DNA of 64,000 nt from contig JAWHQI010000276.1 in NCBI GenBank assembly GCA_033032865.1, forward strand, positions 2,232,001 through 2,296,000, written 5' to 3'. Of the stretch, positions 37,291 through 48,778 are shown one piece after another; positions within the stretch are counted from its first letter, which is position 1; every line of letters starts with the position of its first letter. This DNA comes from Dactylorhiza incarnata. Its lineage: Eukaryota > Streptophyta > Magnoliopsida > Asparagales > Orchidaceae. The notes beneath the pieces are model-generated. The model worked only from the letters and a program-made list of their open reading frames with translations. It did not search any database and was not told the origin of the DNA. A program made the translations under genes and the position numbers.

Positions 37291-37740
37291 TTCGGTCTGC
37301 GTTTAGCACCGTGGAACGGCGGGATTTGGCTATTCGCAGGCCAAGTCCGGGGTATTTTGGTAATTCTGGCAGACCAGTTTTCGGCTATTTGCAGCCCAAC
37401 TTCAGAAATCCTATAAATAGGACCAAGGGGGCACCATTTGTGAGGATCTGATTCTAGGCTAGCTCTCTCCCTCTCTCTCCCTCCCCAAGTCTCTCTAGTG
37501 GGTGAGGAGAGCCTCCAGTGGTGCCCAAGCTTAGTAGTGGCTTGGGAGGGGAAGTTCCTTGGGAACTTCTGGGTATGTGGCGGGACCTCCCCACTAAGCC
37601 TTTGGTCCAGTTCCTAGTTCCAACACCTTCAACCTAGAGCTCTCCCTTGGGAGGAGTAAGGATTGGTCGCCCCTCGGCTAGCTGAGGGCCCCGAACTCCA
37701 CTGAGACTAAGTCTTGTTCGCAAGTCTCGGTTTCAACACA

Positions 37741-37757
37741 TGGTGCGGTGAGCGTGG
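37741..37757 (+). other. Perfect tRNA-Phe primer-binding site
   Basis: TGGTGCGGTGAGCGTGG matches all 17 bases of the complement of the plant tRNA-Phe 3' end. It is the only internal sequence left in this deleted element. Confidence 0.88.
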
Positions 37758-37916
37758 ACCTCCCCACTAAGCCTTTGGTCCAGTTCCTAGTTCCAACACC
37801 TTCAACCTAGAGCTCTCCCTTGGGAGGAGTAAGGATTGGTCGCCCCTCGGCTAGCTGAGGGCCCCGAACTCCACTGAGACTAAGTCTTGTTCGCAAGTCT
37901 CGGTTTCAACACATAG

Positions 37917-40854
37917 CATATGGGTTTATATTTTTATTTGAATTTTTGAAATAAAACTCACATAGCTATATTGAAATTCATGAATGAATCAGAGTTTGAG
38001 TATTGCGGAAGATTTCGAAAAAGAAACATCATAATACTAAATAAGAGTTTAAGTTAAAAAGAGATGTTTTATAAGCAATATTTCACTTGTTGGAGGAGTG
38101 TTTAGAATAGAAATAGATCAGAGTTATAAGCAAAAAAAAAATCAACCAATATAAAGTTTACCAAGCAAGTCTACCACTTGTTGCAAGAAAGGAATTTGAA
38201 GATTCAAGTGATGATGCACACAAGATGAAAGATTTTAAATAAGTATTAAAGTGCAAGGTAAAACAATTATATGGTTATGATGCGGAAGACATATAGAAGT
38301 ACAAAAAACATCTTATGGTAATCAATGATGGTTCATAAAAAGATATATGAGTTCAATTTCAAAAAGAAGATGTTTTTGTAAATCATTTTGCATTTAAAAT
38401 TTTTGTTTTGACAATACAGTAACCAAGCATGAAATAATCTTATCAAAAAGAGATTACTACAATGTTACTTTAATTCACAATTTCAAAACATACCAAACAT
38501 TGTAGAAAGCACGTTAGGTTATCTAGTGCATTTCATAAATAAAGAGTAGTATAGAATTAGCATTAGGATCCAATACTCATGAGAAGAAGTGTTATGGAAG
38601 ATAATGATGTGCATAAAAGTGTATTTTGAATAGAGTAAACAAATGTTTTAATCAAAAATACAAGTAATATGTAAAGTAAAGAGCACAATAAAACACAAAT
38701 AATTTTACTTCCACTCACTTCAATGCACAAAGAAAAATGTACAACTACCAAGGTGCTCTGCACACACAATGCTCATCAAGACTTATCAGGGTGCAAAGTA
38801 GTGCTTAGGGGATCACATAGTTTTATTCTTCAAGATTGATTTTATTGTGATCCGGTGTACTTAAGAATAAGTGGTTTTTATTTTGAAAGAAAGTTATGGT
38901 TTGCACAAGATACTTTATTATTCTTTCCAAGGTGCTCAACCTCACAATGCATATTAAGACTTATCAGGAGGTTCAAGTAGTGCTTGGTGGAGTTATCTTT
39001 GTCACTTTATTTTATGATTTTGTTTTGCACAAAGTTCTCCAAATACACTTGTTTTGCAAACCAATATAATTTATGAAAAAGATAACCACTTTTCTTAACT
39101 TTTAAAAGTGCAAATAAAGGAGTGTAGGTAAGATACTTGTGCAATTTTAATTCATTGTACTAATACATAAACATACACAAGCATTCTTAAATTAAACCTT
39201 ATGTAGACAATGCCAAAAAGTGAGTGAATATCTATCATTATCAAACATAAAACATTTCTCATACTTAGAGGCATGCTAAGTTTGATCCTACACAACCTTT
39301 AACATATAATTGATGCACATATTAATAGATATATCTAAGCATGATGAAAACAATGTTCAAAGTAGTTTGAGATGATAAATCGTAACATTATAGAAGTACT
39401 AAATAATATATTAAATCATGCTTGATTTTTACAATAAAGTCCATACAGTATTTTTTGAAAAATAATTTTTATTTAAAGTTTGAACTTATAAAATTGATCT
39501 TGGACTTCCCGAGGACTACCTTGTGAGAGGTTCGCCCGGTACTAGGTGATATGATGGGATGATAGCCCAATCACCCTTTCGCAAGATACAAGTAAAAAGT
39601 TAAGTTCAAAAACTGATTTTTGATAAAAAAAATTTTGTTTTATATTTTTGTATTTGATTTTTGCTTTAGGAAATAGAATTTAAACAAATGACAAAAAAAA
39701 CCAAAAGACAGAACATATTTTTTTTTGTAATTTGGATTTTATATTTTTGTATTTGATTTTTCAAAAATAAAATAAAATCTGAAGTGCAAAACTAAATAGT
39801 ACATATAGATTAGTATATTTTTAGGGATTTTTCAAAATTTTACAATTATAGAAAAATGAACCTCGACGCTAGCATCGGCGCTAGCGCTAGCGCGGGAAAC
39901 AGTAAGTGATTTTGTAAGGTTTTAAAAATTTTGATGCTTGAACTTGATTAGGTGTCCCATTAGTAGTTTCATGCTGAATTTTCAGATTTTTCGGAGATGT
40001 TTAGATAGTGCAAATTGCATGAAACGTTTAGCGATTTTCTTATATGACTAGACTACCTAACCATCGCATGAGACATATTTTCTTATATCTTTATTATGAT
40101 ATTTCAAAGGCTTGTGTTTACCAAAATAATGTAAACAGAAAATAGATAGAGAATGTAAACACAAGACATCATGTTTGAATCAGCCAAATAATACATGTTC
40201 TAATGATTAATCCATAAACTATGTGATTGATGGAATTTTAGTATTCTATTATGATTTCAAATCACATAGTTGTCATAAAATATGAATAGCATCATAAATG
40301 TTGTACCTAGCATAGATATATAAGCATAGACCAACACGAGATGCTAGGATGATGAGTTTGGATGCAATGTTAAACATAGGATTAATCATGTATTTTGTGA
40401 AAAATATTTCTCTTCATTATAAAGGCTATCATAATCAACAAAACAAGATCAATGCATTTCGCATTTTAATTTTTAGCCTAAGCCCTTTAATAAACCATTT
40501 AAATCCATTAAAGTAATATCATTAGTCTTGACAATAATTTCAATTTACAATTTATAATTCAAGTCATTTAAAAAGTAATGGATTTAGAAGGTAAAAATAA
40601 AAATGATAAGTAGATCACTAAAAAATGATATGACTTTTATTCAATTTTATTCAATTTGATTCATTTATGAATTATGGTTTAATTTATGAAAGTCATATTA
40701 CAAGATATATAAAGTGATCATATCATGATGGTTTTAAGAAAAAAACAAAAGAAAATAAACAAAAAGAAAGTTTAAGCACATCATGAAGTAGGGAAATGAT
40801 ATTTCATTTTAATTGATTTCTACTTCATGCAAATGATGGGATACTAATGAATAA
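37917..40854 (-). other. TR-GAG C non-coding internal DNA
   Basis: It is AT-rich without a convincing frame on either strand. A ~65-bp phrase (CCAAGGTGCTC..., GACTTATCAGG..., GTAGTGCTT) occurs twice, at about 38749 and 38927. A block of GGCGCTAGC motifs occurs at 39866-39895, like those in this element's U3. Remnants of pol could not be recognised. Confidence 0.6.
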
Positions 40855-42321
40855 GAGATTTAGGTATCCAAAGAGGACCGGGTGTGACGGTTCCTTTGGG
40901 TACCTAAATACATCGTGTTTGCTTTTGGGGAGATAGTGATGAGTGGACCTTTTCTTTTGACATTAGAGCATTATTCTTAAGAATGGGTCTTCATTCATAC
41001 CTTGGATAAACATTATTTTTAGTTCTCAATTTTCCATAATGATTTACTTGAATATTTGGATAAAAGTGATTTTTGAAAGGAAAATTGTTTGCATTTAATT
41101 TTTGGTTGGGAGAAGCATGGTTTTGTAAATAATGATGATTTTGATTTTGATTTACAAATCCTTTATGTTCCTTACTCCCATTATTAAACTTTGTTATGAT
41201 ATTCATATTCTCATTCAACTTGTCTTTAGATATAGTTTGATATTGTGAATTTGTATTTACAATTTTCATAAGCAAGTTGATTTTTGATTTTAATTCATCA
41301 TTCTTGATCTTTAAACTATGTCTAGCTTTATTATAATTGATTGTGCTATTTTTAAGAGTGGTAACAATTGAGTCAATATGTTTTTCATATTTATCCCTAT
41401 ACTCATCAAATGTTTCATCCATCTCTTTTATTTCAATTTCATAGTCCTTACACTTAGAACAATTAATTTTTAAAGATGAATTTTCTAAACATAATTTTTC
41501 ATTTTGTTCTCTTATAAAAATAATTTCTTTTTCAAGTTCCTTAAATTTTTCTTTAATATCATTACAATCAAGACAAGATTTTGTATTTTCAATTGAAGTG
41601 ACATGAGTAAAGCTAGATAAATCAGATTTTGATACTACTTTAACTTTTGCTTTTAAATTTTTATTTTCTAAGCGCAATAGTTTATTAGCATTCTTTAATT
41701 TCTTAATTTTGCGCTTAGTATTTTGTAACAATTGTAATGAAGAGATAGAAGTACAAAAGATAGAATTTGATTTCCTTACATTGCTTTTGGATGAGGGAGG
41801 ATTTGAACATATTGTTCTTTTGTCTTCTTCTTGGCACTCCTCTTCCAAAAGTAAGATTTCTTCTTCTTTTCTCTTGGTGTATTGTTCTCCTTTTCTATTT
41901 CAATATTCTCCATGGCTTCGCTCTGAGAGAGATCTTCTTGAATGATAATGGATGCTTGTACGTTCTTTTCCTCCTGTGTTTGTTCCATACCTGCGAGAGG
42001 AAGATCATACATTTCTTCAAAAAATGTCCATACTTTATAAGCACTAGAAAAGCAATACACAAATTTGAAAACTTCATTTGAGAGACCACAAAATAGATAA
42101 TGTTTAGCTTTTGCATCTAAATGAAGTTCCTTTTTATTTGATTCATCCACACGTCTTATAATTGCTAAGTTCCATAATTCGATATCTCAAGTTTTAATAA
42201 ATTTTTCCATTAAAATTTTCCATCCTTTATAATTTGTTCCTTCAAACAAAGGTGGTTTATGTGATATTTCATCTTCACAGAAATTTGCCCCACTAGTTGA
42301 AGCGAGATCATGAGACGCCAT
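40855..42321 (-). pseudogene. TR-GAG C gag pseudogene
   Basis: The ATG at 42321 starts MASHDLASTSGANF, the same start as the copy at 61918. Gag block FEGTNYKGWKILMEKF follows, then a TGA in frame at about residue 45, then ELHLDAKAKHYLFCGL and KVWTFFEEMYDLPL. After a frameshift near 41800 a second frame (41848-40991) gives a coiled-coil-like block (KKLKNANKLLRLENKNLKAKV) and an Asn/His/Lys-rich tail. Past its stop, the minus strand near 40870-40905 still encodes VPKGTVTPGPLWIPKS, matching the tail of the 61918 copy. No CCHC knuckle or protease follows. Confidence 0.82.
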
Positions 42322-42355
42322 TATTCCTGGTTGTTAAGCCGATTGGAATATAACC

Positions 42356-42367
42356 GCTCTGATACCA
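42356..42367 (-). other. Primer-binding site of TR-GAG C
   Basis: On the minus strand TGGTATCAGAGC lies two bases from the LTR at 42370. It is the initiator-Met tRNA type. Confidence 0.9.
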
Positions 42368-42369
42368 CT

Positions 42370-43472
42370 TGTTGGATCGGTCGGCGCCCTTAGAGGGGGG
42401 GGGGAATAAGGGTTTTCAAAAAACTTTAGATTATATTTAGAAAAACTTCGGAATATTGCAAGATTAATAAAGAGACATCAAGTAAAACAATAATAAAGAG
42501 ATATGCTTTATTAATATCAAATAATGTTTTACAAAACTTGATTTCTATGACGCTAGAAATCGGAGGCGACTAATAAAAATCTTTTTCATTTTCAATACCG
42601 ACTCATATCCCCACGAACCGGTTGGCTTTAGCCGATCTCTCCCCAGATACGGCCTCAAGCCGCTCTAGCCGATCTATCCCCAGAAAGGCCTCGAGCACCC
42701 CCTAGACCTAACCTAGATCTAGTCGCCAACACGAGGCGAATTTCAGCCCTAAGTCCTACCCCAGACCTAGTCGCCAACACGAGGTGATTTCACTACCGTT
42801 TACAGAAAAGATATGAAATGAAAAGACAATAATATAAAAACTCCCTCTATGTGGATCTCTTGGAGAAGTGGACGAAGGCCCGCAGAGTATGATCGTAGTC
42901 GATGCAGCCTTTCGTCACGATGATGACGCATGTTGAAATCTTCTCCACGGATCTCCTTAAGGCTTTATGGAATTGTGGGAGTATCGCTCTGAATCTTCCT
43001 CTCTCTCCTGTGGCACGAAGCTCTGGAGTTTGGGATTGGAGGAGGATGAAGAAGTCGGAGCCAAAGGATCCAATTTATAGCCTTCACGCTACCGCCGGCG
43101 CTAGCGCTACCGCCGGCGCTAGCCCGGATTAGGAATGATCTTGCGCGGCCGAATCTCCCATCTGTGGCAACAATTTGCTCTATGCCTCTTGTGCGCCATG
43201 CTACCGCCAGCGCTAGTAGCTACCGCCGGGCGCTAGCTCCTTCTAAAAATGCCGCCGGAATCGAGCTAATCAATGCTAGCGCCGGGCGCTATCGCTACCG
43301 CCGGCGCTAGTGAGCTTGTTCGAATTTTGGCCTCAATTTTGGGGGCAGACATCATGATTACTCCTTGAGTTATGTGGACTATGTTAACCTGCACACTTGA
43401 ACACACAAGATCAAATACACATAGGATTTGTTATTCTCAAACCTAGGAGATGCGGAAGACCGTGTTCCAACA
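42370..43472 (-). repeat. 5' LTR of TR-GAG C
   Basis: It is 1103 bp, nearly identical to 34504-35605. A G10 run (42395-42404) replaces GGGGGGT of the partner, one of the few differences. The TATA box is at about 43071-43080. GCTACCGCCGGCGCTAGC copies lie at about 43087-43320. Confidence 0.93.
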
Positions 43473-44315
43473 GACAGATCATATATATATATTATATTGC
43501 TGTACAATATAACAGGAAGATAATAGACAGAATATATATTAACACTTGTTGTACAGGAAAAGGAAGAAGGAGAAAAACAGTGGAGCAAAAAGAAGCAGAT
43601 CAAATTTATATTACATCTTCTTTTTGCCTAACCTCTTTCTTGCAGATCATATACATCTTGAGAAACCAAACACTATCAATTGCTCAGGATCTAAACTGCA
43701 AGAAGAAGAAGTTATTGCAATCAAGAGAAGGAGCTTTATCCACAAGCTGTCATTAATTTAAATCAGACAGGGGGAGCTCTCTTCAACATCTTCATCAAGT
43801 GTCTTCTCAGCCAAGAGAAGAACAACATCTGTTTTTGTTTTCTTTATTTCTCCCATCTTGTAAAGGATTAAAACTCCCTTCAAAAGTTTACTCTCGGTGA
43901 CAGGGCACCTTAGCAAAAACCTGCATCTTGGTTAGAGCACCTGATCAAGCTCCCTTGGTTTTTAAGCACCTTATCAAAAGCTTATAGGTGATTTGGGCAC
44001 CTGATCAAACCTCCATCGGTGTGAGGGCACCTGATCAAAAACCTCCTAGTGGATTCCTACCAGTGGGTAGAAGAGTAGATGTACCCAGGTTTTGGGGAAC
44101 TACTATATTTCCTTGTGTCATCTGGATGCTTGTTTATTTTGTGGTTTGCTTGTTTGTTTTATTTCTTATTTGTGATGTTTATTACTTTGCACTCTTAGTA
44201 TTTGTGTTTATTACTCTTACAGCAAACAGCAACATATATTTATATATATCATTTATTTTGAAGATAAACTTAAACAAGATCTTTTAACATACTTAAGAAC
44301 TAAACTCTCCTTTCA
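43473..44315 (+). repeat. 3' LTR of TR-GAG B, right part
   Basis: After the GACAG duplication the sequence takes up the TR-GAG B LTR again, matching 31509-32352, including the GCACCTGATCAAA phrases and the CTCCTTTCA end. Confidence 0.93.
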
Positions 44316-44400
44316 TGCTGGAATGCCCCAGATCGATTCCGCTCCTAGGCTCGCACTAGACGGGGGGTACAGGTTAATCTCTGGAGAGGCTGGCACGGAG
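44316..44400 (+). repeat. Rest of the split 96-bp repeat unit
   Basis: TGCTGGAATGCCCCAGATCG and the following phrases are the 96-bp unit resuming after TR-GAG B. It is the last unit and is more diverged than the upstream ones. Confidence 0.9.
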
Positions 44401-44936
44401 ATGAGTCTTTCATAAGGGCAGGTTGGTAAGCCTCAGGTTGGCAAGTCTTCGGGGCTGACCCAGGCCTTTTCGCTCGGCGACAAGAAAGATTTCGCATGAT
44501 AGTATAGGGTTGGCGAGAACTATCCCTAAGCACTCCGGGGTACCTCGTACTCGACTGAGAGGTCGTCGGCCCAAAGTGGGAGGCGAGATCTCGCCGAGAA
44601 GGAACGTACCTTGCAAGACCTAGGAGAAGATGCGCCTGAAAAGTTATAATCCTGAGGCAAATAGCGAAAGGTCAGGGCAGCCCAAAGGGCCCTGTATTTA
44701 TTTATCCAATTGCGTAATGTGTGAAAACTAACATGGCGAGAATGGCCTTCGCGAAGATGAATATCGTGTTAAGCGAGAACGCGATATCAACATGAGAAAA
44801 ACGATAAAGATGAAAGAACGAACACAGTACAAGGTCAAAAAAAACATGCATGTATGCATTTCGCGATTTGATCTACATGAAGCGGCGGTCTCGCCGGCTA
44901 AAATGAAGGAATGAAAAAAAGTAAAAATCATGAGTA
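44401..44936. other. Tat 3' region before the antisense genes
   Basis: No frame of interest on the + strand. On the minus strand a TTTATTTA stretch at about 44696-44705 offers AATAAA, a candidate poly(A) signal for the antisense gene that ends at 44937. Confidence 0.45.
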
Positions 44937-46900
44937 TCAGAGATCGCTCGCCGACACCTCCTCGTCATCGCTACTCTTCACTAGCGGGAGCGGAATGAAG
45001 AGCTCTGGGACGATGTCTTCCAGAGTAATATAGGCCGCGTCGGCGGATAGGAGGCCGGCCGCCTTCATCGTCTGGAAGATATAGCGAGCCGACTCGGTGG
45101 ACTCCTCACGGATTTCCTCGTCTCGCGCTCGCCGCTCTTCCTTCAGGTGGCGGGGGGAAGGGGGAACGGCGGCATGGGACAGCTCGCGATTAAGAGATTT
45201 CAACCCGGCCACCTCGCCCTCTAGGCCTTGAATGCGAGCGTCAGCTCTTTTGGCAGCTGCGGCATCCTACAAGTAAAAGACAAGTTCAGAAAGCGAAAGG
45301 GTTGAAAGAGAGAAGTGGCGAGGTCTGGGTAACTCATCACACCGCTCGCTGCGGCGAGCAGCTTCTCCTTCAGCTGCGCATTCTCGGCGAGGAGAACCTG
45401 ATAAGCCCTCGTGAGCTCCACATTCTGTTGCTCTAGTTGTAGGCATCGCCTTCCTGTCATATGAGCGAGCTCACCGGATCGCAGCTGAGACCTCGCACTC
45501 TCATAGGCGAGGGTCTTTGAGGTCTCGTCCTTATAGGACCCGGCATCCTCGTGCCCATAGAGGGTGAAGGAGAAGTCATAGGCATGGCCACTGGTGGTCG
45601 ACTTCTCCACCTATGAAGGAAGGATGGTGGAGACCTCAGCTTTGTTAACCTCCAGCTTCCAATACACCAGGAGCTCGCCGGTCTCATCCCTGCGTCTCTG
45701 GCCGAGTCCAAAGTTCCAGTGGTTAACTGGAATAGGCGGGCAGGCAGTCCTCGCAGCCTCCTCGCTCTCCTCATCGACCTCCCTCCCTTCGGAGAGGATG
45801 GAGAGATCGATATCGCCCGGGTTGGCGTCGGAATACTCCTTTCCCTTAGAGGAGACAAGCGAGCCCTGGCTCTTCTTACTTCTTTTCTTGAGGGGAGATT
45901 TTGGGGATGGGCCCCGGCTGCTGGAGGCCTCTGTCCTCTTGCCAGAAGACGGCGCAGCCGGGGTGATGGAGTCACGACAAGCCTCCGCTCCCATGGTCGC
46001 GAGAGCGAAGTTGGGGGCAGACTTCCGTTTGCTCGCATAGGGAGGGTTGAGGGGTAGATCTCGCTCGCCTGAAAAAGGGGGGGGGGGGGGCGACAGTTAA
46101 CGCAGAAAAGGATGGAATAGTGGAAATTAGTGAACGAGAGCATTAACTTCCCCGGCGAGGACGGGGAGCAGCGAGTCTTGATTGAGGCGATGATGGACAA
46201 CCTCGAAATTCTTCTTGCAGAAGAACTGATATAGGGCGGCGTCGTGACCGACGAGAGAAGGGGGCGGTAGGTGGTCTCGCTGTACTGGACAGGCGAGAAA
46301 GGGATGTTGCCAAAATTCCCTTTGATGATGAGAAACTTCTGAGCCCAGTAATGGGCCTTGTTGACGGTCTCGTCGACCTTGGGACCCGAGCCCACAAAGT
46401 AGGCGGTCTAATCTTTATATGCGCGGAAGGAGAACAGCTTCCAAAAAACCGGAAGGCTGAACTCGATGCGCTCCTCGCGCATATAACAGGCGAACGCCAT
46501 GATTACCGCCATGGCGTTCGGGGTAAGCTGGCCCGGGACGACGCCAAAGTGTTTGAACACCTGGCAAGTAAAGCAAAGCGAGATTAGCATGTTGCGAGCG
46601 AGATTTAATCCGGCAAGATGTAGAAGTAGGCGAAAAGGATGGGCACCTGGCGTATTTCTGGCCATAGGGGGAGGCGCAAGCCAACCGCGAAGTGAGTGGT
46701 GGGGATGGCTAGCTCCTCGGCAAAAGGGGCGTTGATCGCCTCATCCTCGCTAGGACGGCGCGCCACGAAGGCAGGGGGACGTATTCGGCGAGCGAGGTGA
46801 AATATTACTGCTCGGTCAGATTACACTTCGCAAACTCATGCTCGGCGAAAGCTTTAGCGCACTTCCGCCGACCGTCCGACTCGGCAACGTCACCCACCAT
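44937..46900 (-). pseudogene. Antisense gene 2 of the Tat element (Transposase_28-like)
   Basis: The ATG at 46900 (AAAATGG context) lies about 120 bp below a TATA box. The likely exons are 46647-46900, 46136-46560, about 45345-46068 and 44937-45258. The first intron (46561-46646) joins LRLPLWPEIRQ to VFKHFGVVPGQLTPN, giving a block like Pfam 'putative gypsy type transposon' (Transposase_28). The next acceptor has a C14 plus T5 tract (46077-46090). The last intron joins two coiled-coil halves (AENAQLKEKLLAAA and AKRADARIQGLEGEVAGL) in heptad register. The C-terminus is acidic. Lesions include a TAA near 46807, one-base shifts near 46775 and 46250, and TAGs at 46408 and 45611. It is known that some Tat elements, such as Grande, carry an antisense gene here. 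Its function is unknown. Confidence 0.72.
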
Positions 46901-47016
46901 TTTGAGGACCTTCGAGAAAGAGGATAGCGCAAGAAAGAGGGAGAAAGGCGAGAGCTCCGGAGTAGTGGGAGAAGAGGGTTGACGGTAAATGTGGTGGTTG
47001 ACACAGTTATGACAGC

Positions 47017-47026
47017 CTATTTATAG
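47017..47026 (-). promoter_or_regulatory. TATA box of antisense gene 2
   Basis: CTATAAATAG on the minus strand lies about 117 bp upstream of the ATG at 46900, in non-coding DNA between the two antisense genes. The placement fits a plant core promoter. Confidence 0.6.
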
Positions 47027-47499
47027 CAAAAGTAAAAAGGCGGGAAGAAGCCTGAGCACCGCTGAGTGCGGTTAGCCAAAACATCACATCAGGATCGTGG
47101 GCGAGAACTCCCTACGAGGTTAGCATAAGCAAATTTTTTGCAAGGGCAGCATGAGCAAATGGAATAGCAAAGAGAAACCATCGCGAGACAGTTTTAGCGA
47201 GAGCAGAAGGGCTCGTTGCGAGTATAGCATAACAAAGAAAGAATGCGGATATACAAATCGCGAGCAAAAGCTAATAAATGACTATCAATAATTACTGCTG
47301 AACGAGAACTCACAAATATAAGTTGCAGGTAATTAGGAGATTGTTCAAAGTAGTGGCGAGCATTAACAGATAATAAAATTTCGCAGAAACGTAGGAGTTA
47401 GCGGGGATCGTGGGGCAAGCATTTCCATCTGCCGCCACCCCGCGACCCGGACCTCGGTGGTACCCTGGAATTATAGTAATCCTGGGCCGCGCGGCCCAC

Positions 47500-48501
47500 T
47501 CAATCCATCAGGAAGGCATAATCCCTCATCCTCGCGATGTGCACCTCCGACGACGTGGCCATCTCATCTTGGGCGCGAGGCACCGCGGCTCGGAGTCTCG
47601 CGCACTCCTCCATCATAACAGCTTGCCTATCCTCAGCGACCTCTCTATCCCGTCGCGCTTGAAGATTAAGGTCCAGCAGCATCCTACCATGTTTCCGAAG
47701 CAACTCGGCGGTTCGTCGCTTCATCACCTCGGGATCTCGCGGGTCCCCCAAGAAATCCTCCACTTGATCTGGGAGGGGGGACACCTCGTCATCTCCGCAC
47801 TCGGAGTCGGTAGGCGGATTCTCGGAATTTTCTACAAAATCTTACGGAAAGGTTGGATAACCCATTTAAGTTCGCGCATTGCGTGGGGGCGCCGGAATGC
47901 TTACCCAGAGGAGGGCGAGAACTCTCAGGGCGGCCCTGGAAGACGTTGCCGTAGTGTGGGTAGAGTGATTCGCCTAAGCCAGGAGGGTAGGCTGCATTGT
48001 TAATTGTGGGAATCTTTAGCGGTCGAGAGCCGCCAGTGCCCTCGCTCTCCAGGAGGTCAAACCTTGGCATGTCCACAGTTTTGTCAGGAAGGGACGGAAA
48101 CGGAAGCCGCAAATCTTCGCGAGCCAGGGTCTTCCGGGGCGAGACTGTGAAAAACAGGAAATAAGGGGTCGATAGTCAATGAAAGGAGAGTCAGTGAGCG
48201 AGATTAAGGACGTACCTTGGGCGTTTTTGCCAGCGAGATATGTGTCCGTTGGCAAACTTCGGCGAGATCCACCTCCAAGCACGCCAACGTCCTTGTCCGG
48301 CAAAATCTCCTGCGAGTAAGCGTGAATCATAGAGGCAATTTTATTGGCTTAGCTAGAGGAATAACTCATACCTTCTCGGGGGGGGGGGGGGGGGGGGGGG
48401 TTATCAGGGGAAGAGTCCAGCAGCACGGAGTCGTCCCCGGTTCGGCAAGCCGCTTTCGCCTTTTTAGTCTTCGGCGACTGAGCGGGAGGCGGCCGATTCA
48501 T
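47500..48501 (-). CDS. Antisense gene 1 of the Tat element, four-exon model, unknown function
   Basis: ATG at 48501. Proposed exons: 48372-48501, 48216-48309, 47905-48144 and 47500-47831, with GT/AG introns (GTATGAG, GTACGTC and GTAAGCA donors; CGCAG, TTCACAG and TTTGTAG acceptors). Phases agree at the second and third junctions. The first is off by one base because exon 1 contains a C23 run (48378-48400). With 22 C it would be in frame. The product would be about 265 residues: a Lys-rich N-terminus, polyproline, a middle part rich in Pro and Gly (SLPDKTVDMPRFDLL, NNAAYPPGLGESLYPHYG), an acidic stretch (TDSECGDDEVSPLPDQVEDF) and a helical, probably coiled-coil C-terminus (MKRRTAELLRKHGRMLLDL). 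I recognise no family. It may have split from, or act with, antisense gene 2. Confidence 0.55.
48378..48400 (-). repeat. Poly-G/C run of 23 in antisense gene 1
   Basis: A run of 23 G on the + strand, proline codons on the minus strand, at the end of exon 1 of antisense gene 1. Its length decides whether the gene is in frame. Confidence 0.95.
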
Positions 48502-48655
48502 CTAGGCGGGGACCCTGGTCGTGGAGGGTAGCCCGCCAACTCTCACAGCCTTCAGGCGAGCCTCAGATTCTTCAGAAAGCGGCATCTCCTGGCAGCTGCA
48601 GTACGGGAGAAAAGAAAAAAAAGAGTGACGGCGCGCGTCACTGAGGTGCGGGATG

Positions 48656-48664
48656 ATATTTATA
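48656..48664 (-). promoter_or_regulatory. TATA box of antisense gene 1
   Basis: TATAAATAT on the minus strand lies about 155 bp upstream of the ATG at 48501. It lies outside the LTR, so the gene appears to have its own promoter. Confidence 0.6.
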
Positions 48665-48764
48665 GCCCCCAGGGTGGGCCCTACCAAAGATTCTTGACAG
48701 ATCATCAAGAGGCTGGCGAATACCAAGGGTTGGATGTTTCCTCGCGAGCCTGAATAGCCTCGCG

Positions 48765-48778
48765 AAGAGCGGGGATTG
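48765..48778 (+). other. Polypurine tract of the Tat element
   Basis: GAAGAGCGGGGATT lies directly before the 3' LTR at 48779, where second-strand synthesis would be primed. The tract is short and imperfect. Confidence 0.6.

Larger units (their letters stand above)
36461..37911 (+). mobile_element. Tat-related element reduced to LTR, PBS and LTR end
   Basis: A full LTR (36461-37738, TGTACAACCCCG...GGTTTCAACA) is followed by CA, a perfect tRNA-Phe PBS (37741-37757), and then a second copy of only the last ~156 bp of the LTR (to 37911). The target duplication CATAG (36456-36460 and 37912-37916) is intact. So the whole internal region and most of the 3' LTR were deleted between GG microhomologies, without loss of the ends. 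LTR ends and PBS match the 9567 family, but the middle differs. Confidence 0.88.
34504..43472 (-). mobile_element. TR-GAG C: non-autonomous copia element with gag only
   Basis: LTRs of 1102 and 1103 bp (34504-35605, 42370-43472) are flanked by the target duplication GACAG (34499-34503 and 43473-43477). The target is the right LTR of TR-GAG B, whose left copy reads uninterrupted through the site. The minus orientation is set by the PBS next to the right LTR and polypurine tracts next to the left LTR. The only coding part is gag (40855-42321). There is then about 4.5 kb of non-coding DNA and no enzyme domain. A second family member is at 60493-64000. Confidence 0.9.
30786..44315 (+). mobile_element. 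TR-GAG B: non-autonomous copia element with gag only
   Basis: The left LTR is 30786-32352. The right LTR is 33766-34503, continued at 43473-44315 after an insertion. The insertion site is in the 96-bp repeat. The flanking pentamers TGTTG (30781-30785) and TGCTG (44316-44320) are a target duplication with one change. The internal region is only about 1.4 kb: a PBS for initiator Met tRNA, one gag frame and two polypurine tracts. There is no protease, integrase, RT or RNase H. This fits terminal-repeat retrotransposons with a gag domain (TR-GAG), which need enzymes from a related full element. Confidence 0.88.

Noticed and set aside
36565..37451. Several Pro/Gly/Arg-rich frames on both strands
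   Set aside because: They are readings of the GC-rich minisatellite and show no domain.
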